Shown: positions 40,081 to 48,857, numbered from the stretch's first letter. The stretch is DNA of 64,000 bases from Nakamurella endophytica (GCF_014646215.1 NZ_BMNA01000002.1:490874-554873), one strand, 5' to 3'. Notes: generated by a model from the sequence alone, not told the origin. Translations and numbers: made by a program.

Positions 40081-41187
40081 TCAGGCGTCGGAGAACCGTG
40101 CCACGGTGGCCACCGCCCGGCGCACCGCCCGGCCTGGGACCTCGGGCAGCGCCGGGCGCAGGAACTCGTAGCTGTGGGCGAGCACGGCCGCCGACCGGGA
40201 GCCGCCGGCCGCCGACCGCTGCACGCCGTCGAGCCAGTCGGACAGGTCGCCCCAGCCGGGGGCGGCCAGCGACCCGCCGACCTGCTGCACGGACAGGGCG
40301 GCGCACAGGTTGGCGAAGGCCATCCGGTTGCGCAGCGGCCAGTCGCGCAGCGTCCCGAGGATGAAGGCGGCCGCGAAGACGTCGCCCGCCCCGGTGGCGT
40401 CGACCGCGTTCACCGGCAGGGAGGGCACCCACTCCTCCTCGCCGGTCGTCGAGTCGACCCCGATGGCCCCCTGCCCGCCGCAGGTCACGATGACCACCGG
40501 CACCAGGTCGGCCAGCTCCATCAGCGCCGCCCGGGGGTCCTCGGTCCGGGTGTAGGCCATGGCCTCCGTGCTGTTCGGAAGGAACGCGTGCAGGTCGTCG
40601 AGCTGGTCCAGCACCGAGCGGGACCACTGCTCGCTGGCGTCCCAGCCGACGTCCCCGAACAACCGCATGCCCTTGTCCTTCGCCGCCGGCACCCAGGTCT
40701 GCGGTTCGGCACCGATCGAGACCACACCGGCCGCGGCGGCCGGCGGCTCGGGCACCAGCTCGGCCATCGGCACCGGCGACGGGTGGCTGTGCGTCACCAT
40801 CGCGCGATCCCGCTGCACCGCCAGCGAGACGGTGACCGGCGAGTGCCAGTCACCGATGCGGCGGGACAGCGACAGGTCGACGCCCTCGTCGGCGAGCGTG
40901 CGCCACAGGAACTCGCCGTACACGTCGTCCCCGAAGGTCGACGCCAGACCGGTGCGCAGCCCGAGCCGGCTGGCGGCCACCGCCAGGTTGGCCACGCCGC
41001 CGGGGCAGGAGCCCATGCCGTCGGCGTGCAGCTCGACCCCGGCCCGGGGCAGCGACGGCAGGCCGGTCAGCACCATGTCGAAGTAGGTGGTGCCGAGCAT
41101 GAAGATGTCCAGCTCGGGCGACACCGGGTCCGGCCCCGGGCCCGGTCCACCGCTCTCCGCACCGTCCGCGGACCCCGCTCCCACCAC
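40081..41187 (-). CDS. PfkB family carbohydrate kinase
   Basis: ATP-dependent sugar or nucleoside kinase of the ribokinase/PfkB fold. N-terminal LDIFMLGTTYFDMVLTGLPSLPRAG and GGVANLAVAASRLGLRTGLAS form the sugar site. C-terminal NAVDATGAGDVFAAAFILGTL holds the anion hole and catalytic Asp. The start is uncertain: the GTG at 41187 gives 368 residues, but a GTG at 41124 (347 residues) fits the fold better because the extra residues are Gly/Pro-rich; neither has a strong ribosome site. It faces the GH4 gene divergently and lies behind the sugar transport operon on the same strand, so it may phosphorylate the imported sugar. Substrate cannot be named. Confidence 0.88.
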   Translation of the reverse strand: MVGAGSADGAESGGPGPGPDPVSPELDIFMLGTTYFDMVLTGLPSLPRAGVELHADGMGSCPGGVANLAVAASRLGLRTGLASTFGDDVYGEFLWRTLADEGVDLSLSRRIGDWHSPVTVSLAVQRDRAMVTHSHPSPVPMAELVPEPPAAAAGVVSIGAEPQTWVPAAKDKGMRLFGDVGWDASEQWSRSVLDQLDDLHAFLPNSTEAMAYTRTEDPRAALMELADLVPVVIVTCGGQGAIGVDSTTGEEEWVPSLPVNAVDATGAGDVFAAAFILGTLRDWPLRNRMAFANLCAALSVQQVGGSLAAPGWGDLSDWLDGVQRSAAGGSRSAAVLAHSYEFLRPALPEVPGRAVRRAVATVARFSDA

Positions 41188-41332
41188 CGGCCCAGCCTGC
41201 CACGCCGGTCGGCCGGGACCCCGCCGGGTCCCCGCCCGCGCGTCACCGGGCCCGCACGGCGGGCGGCCGGTGCCGCTGCCCACCGCCACGCCCGCGCCCT
41301 GCCTCGGCCGCGGCGGAGCCGTCCCGGCCCGC

Positions 41333-41338
41333 TACCGT
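41333..41338 (+). promoter_or_regulatory. -10 box TACCGT for the GH4 gene
   Basis: TACCGT is six bases before the GTG at 41345, predicting a leaderless message. No -35 box is recognised. Confidence 0.4.
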
Positions 41339-41344
41339 GGCCCC

Positions 41345-42700
41345 GTGCGGCTCGTGGTCCTCGGCGGTGGCGGCTTCCGCACCCCGCTGCTCGTCGAGGC
41401 CGTCCGGCGGCGGCCGGAGCTGGGCATCGACGAGATCGTCCTGCACGACGTCGACCGCGGCCGGCTGGCGGTCGTCGAGGCGGTCGTCGCCGGCACCGCC
41501 CGGCCGGGACCGGGGCCGCGAGTCCGGACCGGCACCGACCTGCGCGACGCGCTGCAGGGAGCGGGCGCCGTGTTCTCCGCCATCCGCGTGGGCGGCGCGG
41601 CCGCCCGGGTGGCCGACGAGCGGGACGCGCTCCGGCTCGGCCTGCTGGGCCAGGAGACGGTCGGCGCGGGTGGCCTGGCCTACGCGGTCCGGTCGCTGCC
41701 GGCGGTGCTCGCGGCCGCCCGGACGCAGGCCGAGGTGGCACCGGACGCCTGGCTGCTGATGTTCACCAACCCGGCCGGGATGACGACGCAGGCGGCCCGG
41801 CAGCTGCTCGGCGACCGGGTGGTCGGTATCTGCGACTCACCGACCGGACTCGTCGCGCGGGCGGCGCGGGCCGCCGGTGTCGACCCGGCCGCGGCGGACC
41901 CGGACTACGTCGGCATCAACCACCTCGGCTGGCTCACGGCGCTGCGCTCCGGCGGGCGGGACGTGCTGCCCGAGCTGCTCGCCGACCCGGCCCGGCTGCA
42001 GCGGTTCGAGGAGGGCCGGCTGTTCGGCGCCGAGCTGCTCGACGCCCTCGGGTACCTGCCGAACGAGTACCTGTACTTCTTCTACCGCTCGCGCGAGCTG
42101 GCCAGGGAGCTGGCCGCCGGCCGCACCCGCGGCGAGGTGCTGGCCGCGGACCAGGCGGCGTTCTACGCGGCCGCGGGCGGTGCGCTGCCCAGGGCGGCCG
42201 ACCTGTGGCGCGCGGCCCGGCTGCAGCGCGAACGGACGTACCTGGCCGAGGGGCGCGCGGCGGACGAGGACCGGGACGAGGCGGACCTGACCGGCGGCGG
42301 CTACCAGGACGTGGCGCTGGACGCACTCGAGGCCCTGACCGGCGGGCGGCCGGCCCGGCTCGTCCTCGACGTCCGCAACGGGGGCGCGGTGCCGCAGCTC
42401 CCGGCGGACACCGTCGTCGAGACCCTGTGCGACGTCGACGCCACCGGTGTCCGGCCGCGACCCGCACCGCCACTGGATCTGCACCGGCTCGGGCTGCTCG
42501 CGTCGGTGCGCGCCGCCGAGGACGCGATGGTGCACGCAGTCACCCACGGCAGCACCGCGGACGCCCGGCGCGCCTTCGCCCTGCATCCGCTCGTCGGGTC
42601 GTGGGAGGCGGCGTCCCCTCTGCTGGCCGGAGCCCTGGCCAGGGTGGATCCGGACTGGCCGTGGCCCCGCCCCGCCGGTACCGCCGCTACTTCTTCTTGA
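41345..42700 (+). CDS. Glycoside hydrolase family 4 (6-phospho-beta-glucosidase-like)
   Basis: NAD- and metal-dependent glycosidase of family GH4, 451 residues. The N-terminal VRLVVLGGGGFRTPLLVEAV is the NAD Rossmann loop. FTNPAGMTT and GINHLGWLT (metal-site Asn/His) are typical, and GICDSPTG contains the metal-binding Cys, with Asp where most members have Asn next to it. LPNEYLYFFYRSRE supplies aromatic residues near the active site. GH4 enzymes cleave by a redox/elimination route, often on 6-phosphoglycosides, which would suit a kinase-coupled pathway. The start is the GTG at 41345, with a -10 box six bases before it. The last 14 bases overlap the next gene tail-to-tail. Confidence 0.9.
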   Translation: MRLVVLGGGGFRTPLLVEAVRRRPELGIDEIVLHDVDRGRLAVVEAVVAGTARPGPGPRVRTGTDLRDALQGAGAVFSAIRVGGAAARVADERDALRLGLLGQETVGAGGLAYAVRSLPAVLAAARTQAEVAPDAWLLMFTNPAGMTTQAARQLLGDRVVGICDSPTGLVARAARAAGVDPAAADPDYVGINHLGWLTALRSGGRDVLPELLADPARLQRFEEGRLFGAELLDALGYLPNEYLYFFYRSRELARELAAGRTRGEVLAADQAAFYAAAGGALPRAADLWRAARLQRERTYLAEGRAADEDRDEADLTGGGYQDVALDALEALTGGRPARLVLDVRNGGAVPQLPADTVVETLCDVDATGVRPRPAPPLDLHRLGLLASVRAAEDAMVHAVTHGSTADARRAFALHPLVGSWEAASPLLAGALARVDPDWPWPRPAGTAATSS

Positions 42701-42950
42701 CCCTCGTCGCGCCACCGCGTCCGCGCAGCGGCACGGCCGCGTCCACCAGCAGCCGGTGCACGAAACCGTAGGACCGGCCGGTGCTCTCGGCCAGCGCGCG
42801 GATGCTCTGGCCCTTCTCGTACTTCTTGCGGAGATCCGCGGTCAGCTTGTCGCGCGCCGTGCCGGTGATCCGGCTGCCCTTGCGGATCGCCGCCGTCTTG
42901 CCCGCGGACTTCCCCGAACCGGTCGAGGCCTCTGCAGCCACTCCCCACAC
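42687..42950 (-). CDS. Small helix-turn-helix DNA-binding protein (Rv1473A-like)
   Basis: An 87-residue protein with a basic N-terminus and a compact helix-turn-helix: KLTADLRKKYEKGQSIRALAESTGRSYGFVHRLL, recognition helix near SYGFVHRLL. It ends in VPLRGRGGATRVKKK. The core is strongly conserved across actinobacteria, and a counterpart (Rv1473A) lies beside the ABC-F gene in M. tuberculosis. The GTG at 42950 follows GAGGA; an in-frame GTG at 42941 is the alternative. The Lys-rich tail is encoded in the 14 bases that overlap the GH4 gene. Nucleoid-associated or regulatory function is inferred; targets are unknown. Confidence 0.85.
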   Translation of the reverse strand: MWGVAAEASTGSGKSAGKTAAIRKGSRITGTARDKLTADLRKKYEKGQSIRALAESTGRSYGFVHRLLVDAAVPLRGRGGATRVKKK

Positions 42951-43102
42951 CTCTTCCTCGTGTGCGGCCCGCGCCGGAGCCCGGGACTTGTGAAATCAAT
43001 GATCGATCAGATTCCACACCGTCGCCACCGCTGACGCCATTCACCCGGCAATGGCGTCCCGGCGGGCACCCGCCCGTGGCCGCACCCGGCGGCGCCAGGT
43101 GC

Positions 43103-44725
43103 TCAGGCCAGTTCGACGAGGTCGAGATAGTCGGCGGACCAGTGGTCCTCGGTGCCGTCCGGCAGGAGGATGACCCGCTCCGGGTTCAGCGCGGTCACCG
43201 CACCCGGGTCGTGCGTCACCAGCACCACAGCTCCCTCGTAGCGGCGGAGCGCGTCGAGCACCTGTTCGCGGCTGGCCGGGTCCAGGTTGTTCGTCGGCTC
43301 GTCCAGCAGGAGCACGTTCGCCGCGGACGACACCAGCCCGGCGAGCGCGAGCCGCGTCTTCTCGCCCCCGGACAGCGTCCCCGCCCGCTGGTCCAGCTGC
43401 TCGCCGGTGAACAGGAACGTGCCCAGCAGGTTCCGCAGTTCCTGGGCGCCGGCGTCCGGTGCCGCGCTGCGGGTGTTCTCCCACACGGTCCGGTCGGGGT
43501 CCAGGGTCTCGTGCTCCTGGGCGTAGTAGCCGAGCTTCAACCCGTGCCCGGGCTCGACCGCGCCGGTGTCCGGGCGCTCCCGGCCGCCGAGCAGCTTGAG
43601 CAGCGTGGTCTTGCCCGCGCCGTTCAGGCCGAGCACGACCACCCGGCTGCCCCGGTCGATGGCCAGGTCCACCCCGGTGAAGATCTCCAGCGAGCCGTAG
43701 GACTTGGACAGGTTGCTCGCGGTCAGCGGCGTGCGCCCGCACGCTGCCGGACTCGGGAACCGGATCCGGGCGACCTTGTCGGCGACCCGCACCTCGTCCA
43801 GGTTGGCCACCAGCGCCTCGGCGCGGCGCACCATCTGGTGGGCCGCGGCGGCCTTGGTGGCCTTGGCGCCCAGCTTGGCCGCCTGGCTGAGCAGGGCGGA
43901 AGCCTTCTTCTCGGCGTTGGCCCGCTCCCGGCGCCGGCGCTGCTCGTCGGTCGCCCTGGCCTCGAGGTAGCGCGCCCAGTTCATGTTGTAGACGTCCAGC
44001 TCGCCGCGGACGGCGTCGAGGAACCACACCTTGTTCACCACGGCGCCGAGCAGCTCCACGTCGTGGGAGATGATCACCAGGCCGCCGGCGTAGTTCTTCA
44101 GGTAGTCGCGCAGCCAGGTGATCGAGTCCGCGTCCAGGTGGTTGGTAGGCTCGTCGAGCAGCAGCTGCGTCGCCTGACCGCCGCCGGTGTCGGCCTGCGC
44201 GCCGAACAGGATGCGCGCCAGCTCGACGCGGCGGCGCTGGCCGCCGGAGAGCGTGCGCATGGGCTGCACCAGGACGCGGTCGGGCAGGCCCAGGTTCGAG
44301 CAGATCCGCGCGGCCTCGGACTCGGCCGCGTAGCCGCCCAGGTCCGCGAACCGCTCCTCGATGCGGCCGTAGCGTTCGACGGCGGCGTCCCGGGCGGCGC
44401 CGGTCAGCTCCGCCATCTGGATGTGGATCTTCTCCAGCTCCGCCACCAGGGTGTCCAGCCCACGGGCCGACAGCACCCGGTCCTTGGCCGTGATGTCCAG
44501 GTCGCCCTCGCGGGGGTCCTGCGGCAGGTAGCCGAGCGGCCCGCTGCGGGTGACCGTGCCGCCGTACGGCTGGCCCTCGCCGGCCAGCACCCGGAGCGTG
44601 GTGGTCTTGCCGGCGCCGTTGCGCCCGACAAGGCCGATACGGTCGCCGTGCTGCAGGCGCAGCGTCGTGTCGGCGAGCAGGATCCTGGTCCCGGCCCGCA
44701 GCTCCAGGCCGGTTGCGGTGATCAC
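43103..44725 (-). CDS. ABC-F family ATP-binding protein (Rv1473-like)
   Basis: Cytosolic ABC-F ATPase with two nucleotide-binding domains and no membrane part, 540 residues. Domain 1 has Walker A GRNGAGKT (34-41), signature LSGGQRRRVELAR and Walker B LLLDEPTNHLDAD. A charged linker (about 235-300, EARATDEQRRRRERANAEKKA) separates the halves. Domain 2 has GLNGAGKT, LSGGEKTRLALA and LLLDEPTNNLDP. ABC-F proteins act on the ribosome, in translation or antibiotic protection. By family and order this is the Rv1473 homologue, a group linked to macrolide protection. The GTG at 44725 gives the VITATGLELRAG start seen in homologues. TAGACT stands eight bases before it. Confidence 0.94.
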   Translation of the reverse strand: MITATGLELRAGTRILLADTTLRLQHGDRIGLVGRNGAGKTTTLRVLAGEGQPYGGTVTRSGPLGYLPQDPREGDLDITAKDRVLSARGLDTLVAELEKIHIQMAELTGAARDAAVERYGRIEERFADLGGYAAESEAARICSNLGLPDRVLVQPMRTLSGGQRRRVELARILFGAQADTGGGQATQLLLDEPTNHLDADSITWLRDYLKNYAGGLVIISHDVELLGAVVNKVWFLDAVRGELDVYNMNWARYLEARATDEQRRRRERANAEKKASALLSQAAKLGAKATKAAAAHQMVRRAEALVANLDEVRVADKVARIRFPSPAACGRTPLTASNLSKSYGSLEIFTGVDLAIDRGSRVVVLGLNGAGKTTLLKLLGGRERPDTGAVEPGHGLKLGYYAQEHETLDPDRTVWENTRSAAPDAGAQELRNLLGTFLFTGEQLDQRAGTLSGGEKTRLALAGLVSSAANVLLLDEPTNNLDPASREQVLDALRRYEGAVVLVTHDPGAVTALNPERVILLPDGTEDHWSADYLDLVELA

Positions 44726-44733
44726 GTGTGCCG

Positions 44734-44739
44734 AGTCTA
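44734..44739 (-). promoter_or_regulatory. -10 box TAGACT for the ABC-F gene
   Basis: On the minus strand TAGACT lies eight bases before the GTG start, so the message is leaderless or nearly so. No attenuator-type leader, common before antibiotic-resistance ABC-F genes, can fit here. Confidence 0.5.
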
Positions 44740-44798
44740 CTGGGGCGACGCCCGCCGGCCCCGCATCACCGGCGTGACCTCGCCCGGAAGGGGCCACC

Positions 44799-45170
44799 GT
44801 GGAACTGCTGCAGGTCGCCCAGCACGCCGAGGACCTGGACCGCGCGGAGCGGTTCTACGAGGCGCTGCTCGGGACGCCGGCCGCGGCGCGGTTCGACCCG
44901 CCGGGACTGCTCTTCTTCGTGGTGGGTGGTACCCGGCTGCTGCTGGACCGGCTCGCGCCCCCGGCGTTGCTGTACCTCACCGTCCCCGACGTCCGGACCA
45001 GGGTGACCGAACTGCGGGCCGAGGGTGTCGCCGTCGAATCGGAGCCGCACGTGATCTTCACGCACCGCGACGACACCCTCGGCCCGGCCGGCCTGACCGA
45101 ATGGCACGCCTTCGTCCGGGACAGCGAGGGCAACCTCGTCGGGCTGGTCAGCCACCTGCCGGCGGACTGA
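44799..45170 (+). CDS. VOC superfamily (glyoxalase/dioxygenase-like) protein
   Basis: A 123-residue single-domain vicinal-oxygen-chelate protein with the beta-alpha-beta-beta-beta repeat. MELLQVAQHAEDLDRAERFYEALLG is the usual first module. FFVVGGTRLLLDRL and LYLTVPDVRTRVTELRAEGV lead to HAFVRDSEGNLVGLVSH, where the metal-binding Glu of active members would sit. The first metal ligand (often His near residue 8) could be His9. The GTG at 44799 follows AAGGGG. It is monocistronic and converges on the aldo/keto reductase after 10 bp. Substrate unknown; bleomycin-resistance-like binding proteins are an alternative. Confidence 0.85.
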   Translation: MELLQVAQHAEDLDRAERFYEALLGTPAAARFDPPGLLFFVVGGTRLLLDRLAPPALLYLTVPDVRTRVTELRAEGVAVESEPHVIFTHRDDTLGPAGLTEWHAFVRDSEGNLVGLVSHLPAD

Positions 45171-45180
45171 CCGGCCCCGG

Positions 45181-46047
45181 TCAGGACAGCTCGGACAGCT
45201 CGGCGAACTCGTCGTCGGACAGCTCCAGTGCCGCCGCGGCCGCGTTGTCCTCCAGGTGCGCCACCGACGACGTCCCGGGGATCGGCAGCATGACCGGCGA
45301 CCGGTGCAGCAGCCAAGCCAGCGCCAGCTGCGACGCCGACGCGCCGTGCCGCTGCGCCAGCTGCTCCAGCGGCCCGCCCGGCTTGGCCAGCTTGCCGGTG
45401 GCCAGCGGGAACCACGGGATGAAGCCGATGCCCTCCTGCGCGCTGACCTCGAGCAGGTCCTCGGACTTGCGGTCGGTCAGGTTGTACAGGTTCTGGACGG
45501 TGGCGATGGTGGCATGCTGCTGGGCCGCGCGCAGCTCGTCGACGGACACCTCGGACAGCCCGATGTGCGCGATCTTGCCCTCCCGCTGCAGCGCGGCGAG
45601 CTCGCCGACCTGGTCCTCGAGCGGCACCTGCGGGTCGATGCGGTGCAGCTGGAACAGGTCGATGCGCTCCAGGCCGAGCCGGCGCAGGCTCATCTCGGCC
45701 TCCTGGCGCAGGTACTCCGGGCGCCCGACCGGACGCCAGTCGCCCGGGCCGGGCCGGGTCAGGCCCGCCTTGGTCGCGATGACCAGGTCGTCCGGGTACG
45801 GGTGCAGCGCAGCGCGGATCAGCTCCTCGGCGACGTACGGCCCGTAGGAGTCGGCCGTGTCGATGAGGGTGACCCCGAGGTCGACGGCGCGGCGCAGCAC
45901 GCGCACCGCCTCGTCGGGGTCCTTCGGGTCGCCCCAGACACCGGGTCCGGTCAGCTGCATGCTGCCGAAGCCCAGCCGTCGGACCGGCAGCGATCCGCCG
46001 ATCCGGAAGGTGCCGGACGCCTCGGCCGGCGTGGTGGTCGTCGTCAT
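45181..46047 (-). CDS. Aldo/keto reductase
   Basis: NADPH-dependent aldo/keto reductase of 288 residues in the TIM-barrel AKR family. The catalytic tetrad is visible as Asp and Tyr in [17 protein letters not shown], Lys in VIATKAGL and His in LFQLHRID. The C-terminal [14 protein letters not shown] segment binds the cofactor phosphate. [12 protein letters not shown] near the start is typical of the group related to pyridoxal reductase and general-stress proteins. The ATG at 46047 has AGAGAG upstream; a longer frame reaches 46419 but is unconserved. It stands alone, divergent from the SCO4848-like gene. Substrate is not deducible. Confidence 0.92.
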   Translation of the reverse strand: MTTTTTPAEASGTFRIGGSLPVRRLGFGSMQLTGPGVWGDPKDPDEAVRVLRRAVDLGVTLIDTADSYGPYVAEELIRAALHPYPDDLVIATKAGLTRPGPGDWRPVGRPEYLRQEAEMSLRRLGLERIDLFQLHRIDPQVPLEDQVGELAALQREGKIAHIGLSEVSVDELRAAQQHATIATVQNLYNLTDRKSEDLLEVSAQEGIGFIPWFPLATGKLAKPGGPLEQLAQRHGASASQLALAWLLHRSPVMLPIPGTSSVAHLEDNAAAAALELSDDEFAELSELS

Positions 46048-46222
46048 GACAGGACTCTCTTCGCTCGTCGGACCCGGGTCGCCGGGCCTCGCGGACCCCG
46101 ACCCGTCACGGACACCGGCTGCAACCCGGCCTCGCGGCGCCCTGTTCCGCTGGACCCGGTCCCTGACGGATCCGTCACACGTCCCGGGGTCCCGTCCCGT
46201 CCTGCCCGCCCTGGGCCGTCGG

Positions 46223-46228
46223 GATACT
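46223..46228 (+). promoter_or_regulatory. -10 box GATACT for the SCO4848-like gene
   Basis: GATACT, five of six matches to TATACT, ends six bases before the ATG at 46235 and predicts a leaderless start. Confidence 0.35.
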
Positions 46229-46234
46229 GGCGGC

Positions 46235-46492
46235 ATGCGGCTCACGCGCGGATGGTCGGTCTTCCTGGTCCTCGCCGGCCTGTTCAACTGGGCGATCTGG
46301 CCGCGGTTCGCCGTGGCGATCTGGCAGGACGGCCGGGCCTGGCACGGCGCCGTGGGCGGATCGGCGCCCACCGCCTTTTTGTGGGTGCACGCGGTGCTGA
46401 TCGTGTCGGCCGTGGCCATCGGGACGGCGGTCGGCGCGCTCGGTGTGCGGGGCCTGCTCGCCCGCGACCGGACCGGCGCAGGGGTCGGCTAA
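46235..46492 (+). CDS. SCO4848-family small membrane protein
   Basis: An 85-residue membrane protein found across actinobacteria, function unknown. The opening [24 protein letters not shown] and the second span [29 protein letters not shown] match the family pattern of two spans joined by a polar loop with Trp residues. The ATG at 46235 is chosen for the -10 box six bases before it and the fit to family length. Its stop codon overlaps the stop of the acVLRF1 gene on the opposite strand by four bases. Gene neighbours give no clear hint of role. Confidence 0.85.
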   Translation: MRLTRGWSVFLVLAGLFNWAIWPRFAVAIWQDGRAWHGAVGGSAPTAFLWVHAVLIVSAVAIGTAVGALGVRGLLARDRTGAGVG

Positions 46493-47175
46493 CCGCCCTC
46501 GGGCAGCGGTCGGGCGCCCGGCGGCCGCACGGTCGCCAGCACCTGCAGCGCCCGGCCGGCCACCTCGTCGAGCACCGCCCGCCGCGGTTCGGGCACGTCG
46601 CCGAAGAACCGGCGCGGCAGCGCACGCAGCCGCGCCAGCCGCGGGTCCGCCAGCACCCGGTCGACCGCGGACGCGTCGCCACCGGCGACCAGCCCGGCCA
46701 GCTCGCCGGCCCGGGGCACCAGCAGCCGGGCCGCCACGGCGACCGTGTCGTCCAACGCCGCGGTCAACTGGTTGCCGCGCCGGCGCTGGTAGCGCTGCTG
46801 CGACCAGCCCCCCGCCGCGGTACGCCCCTGCACATAGCTACGCTCGGTGGAGGACGACACCACGACACCCGCCCTGGCCAGCCCCACGGAGTGGGCGCCC
46901 GCCCGGACCAGCAGGATCCCCAGCACGCCGAGGTCCGCCAGGTGGTGCAGCAAGGCCTCGACGGGCTCGCGCCCGTGCGTGGACATCGGCGGGAACGGCA
47001 CGGCCAGGGTCGCCGTGGTGCCGTCCACCGCGGTGAGCAGGACGGCGTCGGCGGTGGCGGACAGGCCGGCCAGCCCGTCGTTGCGGCCGGCGAAGCGGTT
47101 CACCCAGCCGACCAACCGGTCGGCCGGGACCAGGACCGCGACCCCGCCGCCCGCGGCCGGGCGGGGACGCGTCAT
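46489..47175 (-). CDS. acVLRF1 family peptidyl-tRNA hydrolase
   Basis: Actinobacterial Vms1-like release-factor-1 domain protein, 228 residues. These are thought to free nascent chains from peptidyl-tRNA on stalled 50S subunits, like eukaryotic Vms1/ANKZF1. The diagnostic segment YVQGRTAAGGWSQQRYQRRR contains GGWSQQR (about 122-128), the counterpart of the release-factor GGQ loop with its conserved Gln. WVNRFAGRN near residue 24 is a second conserved block. The ATG at 47175 is used because the upstream frame belongs to the dNTPase gene region. It converges on the SCO4848-like gene with a four-base overlap. Function is inferred from the family. Confidence 0.85.
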   Translation of the reverse strand: MTRPRPAAGGGVAVLVPADRLVGWVNRFAGRNDGLAGLSATADAVLLTAVDGTTATLAVPFPPMSTHGREPVEALLHHLADLGVLGILLVRAGAHSVGLARAGVVVSSSTERSYVQGRTAAGGWSQQRYQRRRGNQLTAALDDTVAVAARLLVPRAGELAGLVAGGDASAVDRVLADPRLARLRALPRRFFGDVPEPRRAVLDEVAGRALQVLATVRPPGARPLPEGG

Positions 47176-47221
47176 GCGGCCCGCCGCTGTCGCGTCACAG
47201 TGCCCATTCGACGCTGCCGCG

Positions 47222-48769
47222 TCACAGTGCCGACCCGGCGTCCCACAGCCGCGCGGCGTGGCCGGCCAGCGTCGCCGACGCGTCCACCGCCCGGTCGTCG
47301 GTGAGCGACGCGACGTAGTCCAGGATCCCGCGACCCCTGGCCCAGCGCGCCAGGTCGTCGGCGGTGGCGCCGGTCTCGCCCGTCGGGTGCACCAGCAGCT
47401 CGGGCCGGTCGCGGGCCAGCGTCCGGTAGCCGTCCGCGGCCAACTCGACCAGGTCCAGCAGCCGCCGCGGGGCCCGCGGAGCGTCCATCGGGTCGGACAG
47501 CCAGGAGTCCAGATCACCGACCAGCGACGACAGCACCTGCGCCTGGCCCCGCTGGAACATCGCCAGGTCCGGCCGGTCCAGGACGAAGCGCTGGTGGACG
47601 AACTTGAGCACGGCCACCTCGTGCCAGGCCTGCCGGCCGAGCACGACGTGCGCGGCCCGCACCGGCGGATCCGCGAGCACGGTCACCGAGTCCTCGAAGT
47701 GGGCGATCCAGGTGGCGGTGAACCGCCCGACCGCCCGCTCCGCCGCCCGCGACGAATCGAACGGCACCGCCAGCAGCCCGTCGACGAGGTCGGTGGCCAC
47801 CCGGCCCACCGCGGTGGCGAAGGCGTCGTCGTCGACGATCCAGCCGTCCTTGGCGTGCAGCCGGCGGCGCAGCAGCTCGAGCGACCGGCCGGGGCGGCGG
47901 TCGTCGGCCCGCAGCTCGGCCGACGGCAGCGCCGCGAGGGCGGACCGCTCCCTGGTCCAGGTGCGGAACTCCGCTGCGACGCTGGCGTGCTGCAGCACGC
48001 CGGCGCGGTGGAAATCGTCGAGATCGTGCAGGGAGTAGGCGATGTCGTCGGCGATGTCCATGACGGAGCACTCCACGGTCTGCTGCCACGGCGCGATCCG
48101 CGGGTACGCGGACCGCGCGGCGAGCATCTCCCCCACGTCGACCGAGTACGCCGAGAACTTGCCGGATCCGTGGGCCTCCGGGCCCGGGCCGGCGCCGCGC
48201 GGCGCCGGGTCGGCCGCCGAGGGGTGCGGGTCCGGGACCCCGTACCGCGCCCACGGGTACTTCAGCACGGCGCACCGGGTCGCCGCCGTGAGGTCCAGGC
48301 CGTCCCCGTGCAGGTCGTGCACGTCCAGCGCGGTCAGGATCCGGAACGACTGGGCGTTGCCCTCGAACCCGTCGGCGAGTCCGAAGCGGTTGCGGGCGAT
48401 GCGGTCCAGCACCCGCTCCCCGAGGTGGCCGAACGGCGGGTGACCGAGGTCGTGGGCGCTCGCCGCGGCCTGCACGACCACCGGGTCGCAGCCGCCGAGC
48501 CGCTCCAGCAGCGCTCCGTCGGGCCCCGACGCCAGCCGCACGGCGATCGCCCGGGCCACGGCCGTGACCTTGATGCTGTGTGTCAGCCGGTTGTGCACCA
48601 CCTGGCCGGCGGCGCCCTGGGAGATCACCTGGGTGACGGCGGCCAGCCGGGAGAAGTACGGCGAGAAGCGGATCCGTTCCAGGTCGGTGCGGAACTCGGC
48701 CGCGGCCAGGCCCTGCGGTCCCCCCTCCGTCCGGGAGGCTGTGCCACGTCGCGCGAGCCGGGGGTCCAC
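47222..48769 (-). CDS. dgt: Deoxyguanosinetriphosphate triphosphohydrolase-like HD protein
   Basis: HD-domain dNTP triphosphohydrolase, 515 residues, hydrolysing dNTPs to nucleoside and triphosphate. Metal ligands are His64 (NRLTHS), His106-Asp107 (SAHDLGHPPFGH) and an Asp in MDIADDIAYSLHDLDDF. LERIRFSPYFSRLAAVTQV is the usual nucleotide-site start. An insertion rich in Pro/Gly (about 180-205) is probably a surface loop. The length fits the long actinobacterial forms better than the 420-residue short forms. The GTG at 48769 is adopted. It lies 46 bp upstream of acVLRF1 on the same strand, so the two may share a transcript. Confidence 0.92.
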   Translation of the reverse strand: MDPRLARRGTASRTEGGPQGLAAAEFRTDLERIRFSPYFSRLAAVTQVISQGAAGQVVHNRLTHSIKVTAVARAIAVRLASGPDGALLERLGGCDPVVVQAAASAHDLGHPPFGHLGERVLDRIARNRFGLADGFEGNAQSFRILTALDVHDLHGDGLDLTAATRCAVLKYPWARYGVPDPHPSAADPAPRGAGPGPEAHGSGKFSAYSVDVGEMLAARSAYPRIAPWQQTVECSVMDIADDIAYSLHDLDDFHRAGVLQHASVAAEFRTWTRERSALAALPSAELRADDRRPGRSLELLRRRLHAKDGWIVDDDAFATAVGRVATDLVDGLLAVPFDSSRAAERAVGRFTATWIAHFEDSVTVLADPPVRAAHVVLGRQAWHEVAVLKFVHQRFVLDRPDLAMFQRGQAQVLSSLVGDLDSWLSDPMDAPRAPRRLLDLVELAADGYRTLARDRPELLVHPTGETGATADDLARWARGRGILDYVASLTDDRAVDASATLAGHAARLWDAGSAL

Positions 48770-48857
48770 CCGGGCAACCTACCGGCCGGGTCCGGCACAC
48801 CGTCGTCCAGCAGAACCGGTGGCGCCCGGCCCCGCCCCGCACGGCCGCCGGCGGAGC

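Noticed and set aside
44726..44798. Ribosome-stalling leader peptide before the ABC-F gene
   Set aside because: The -10 box lies eight bases before the start codon, leaving no room for a leader, and no short frame with a ribosome site is visible.
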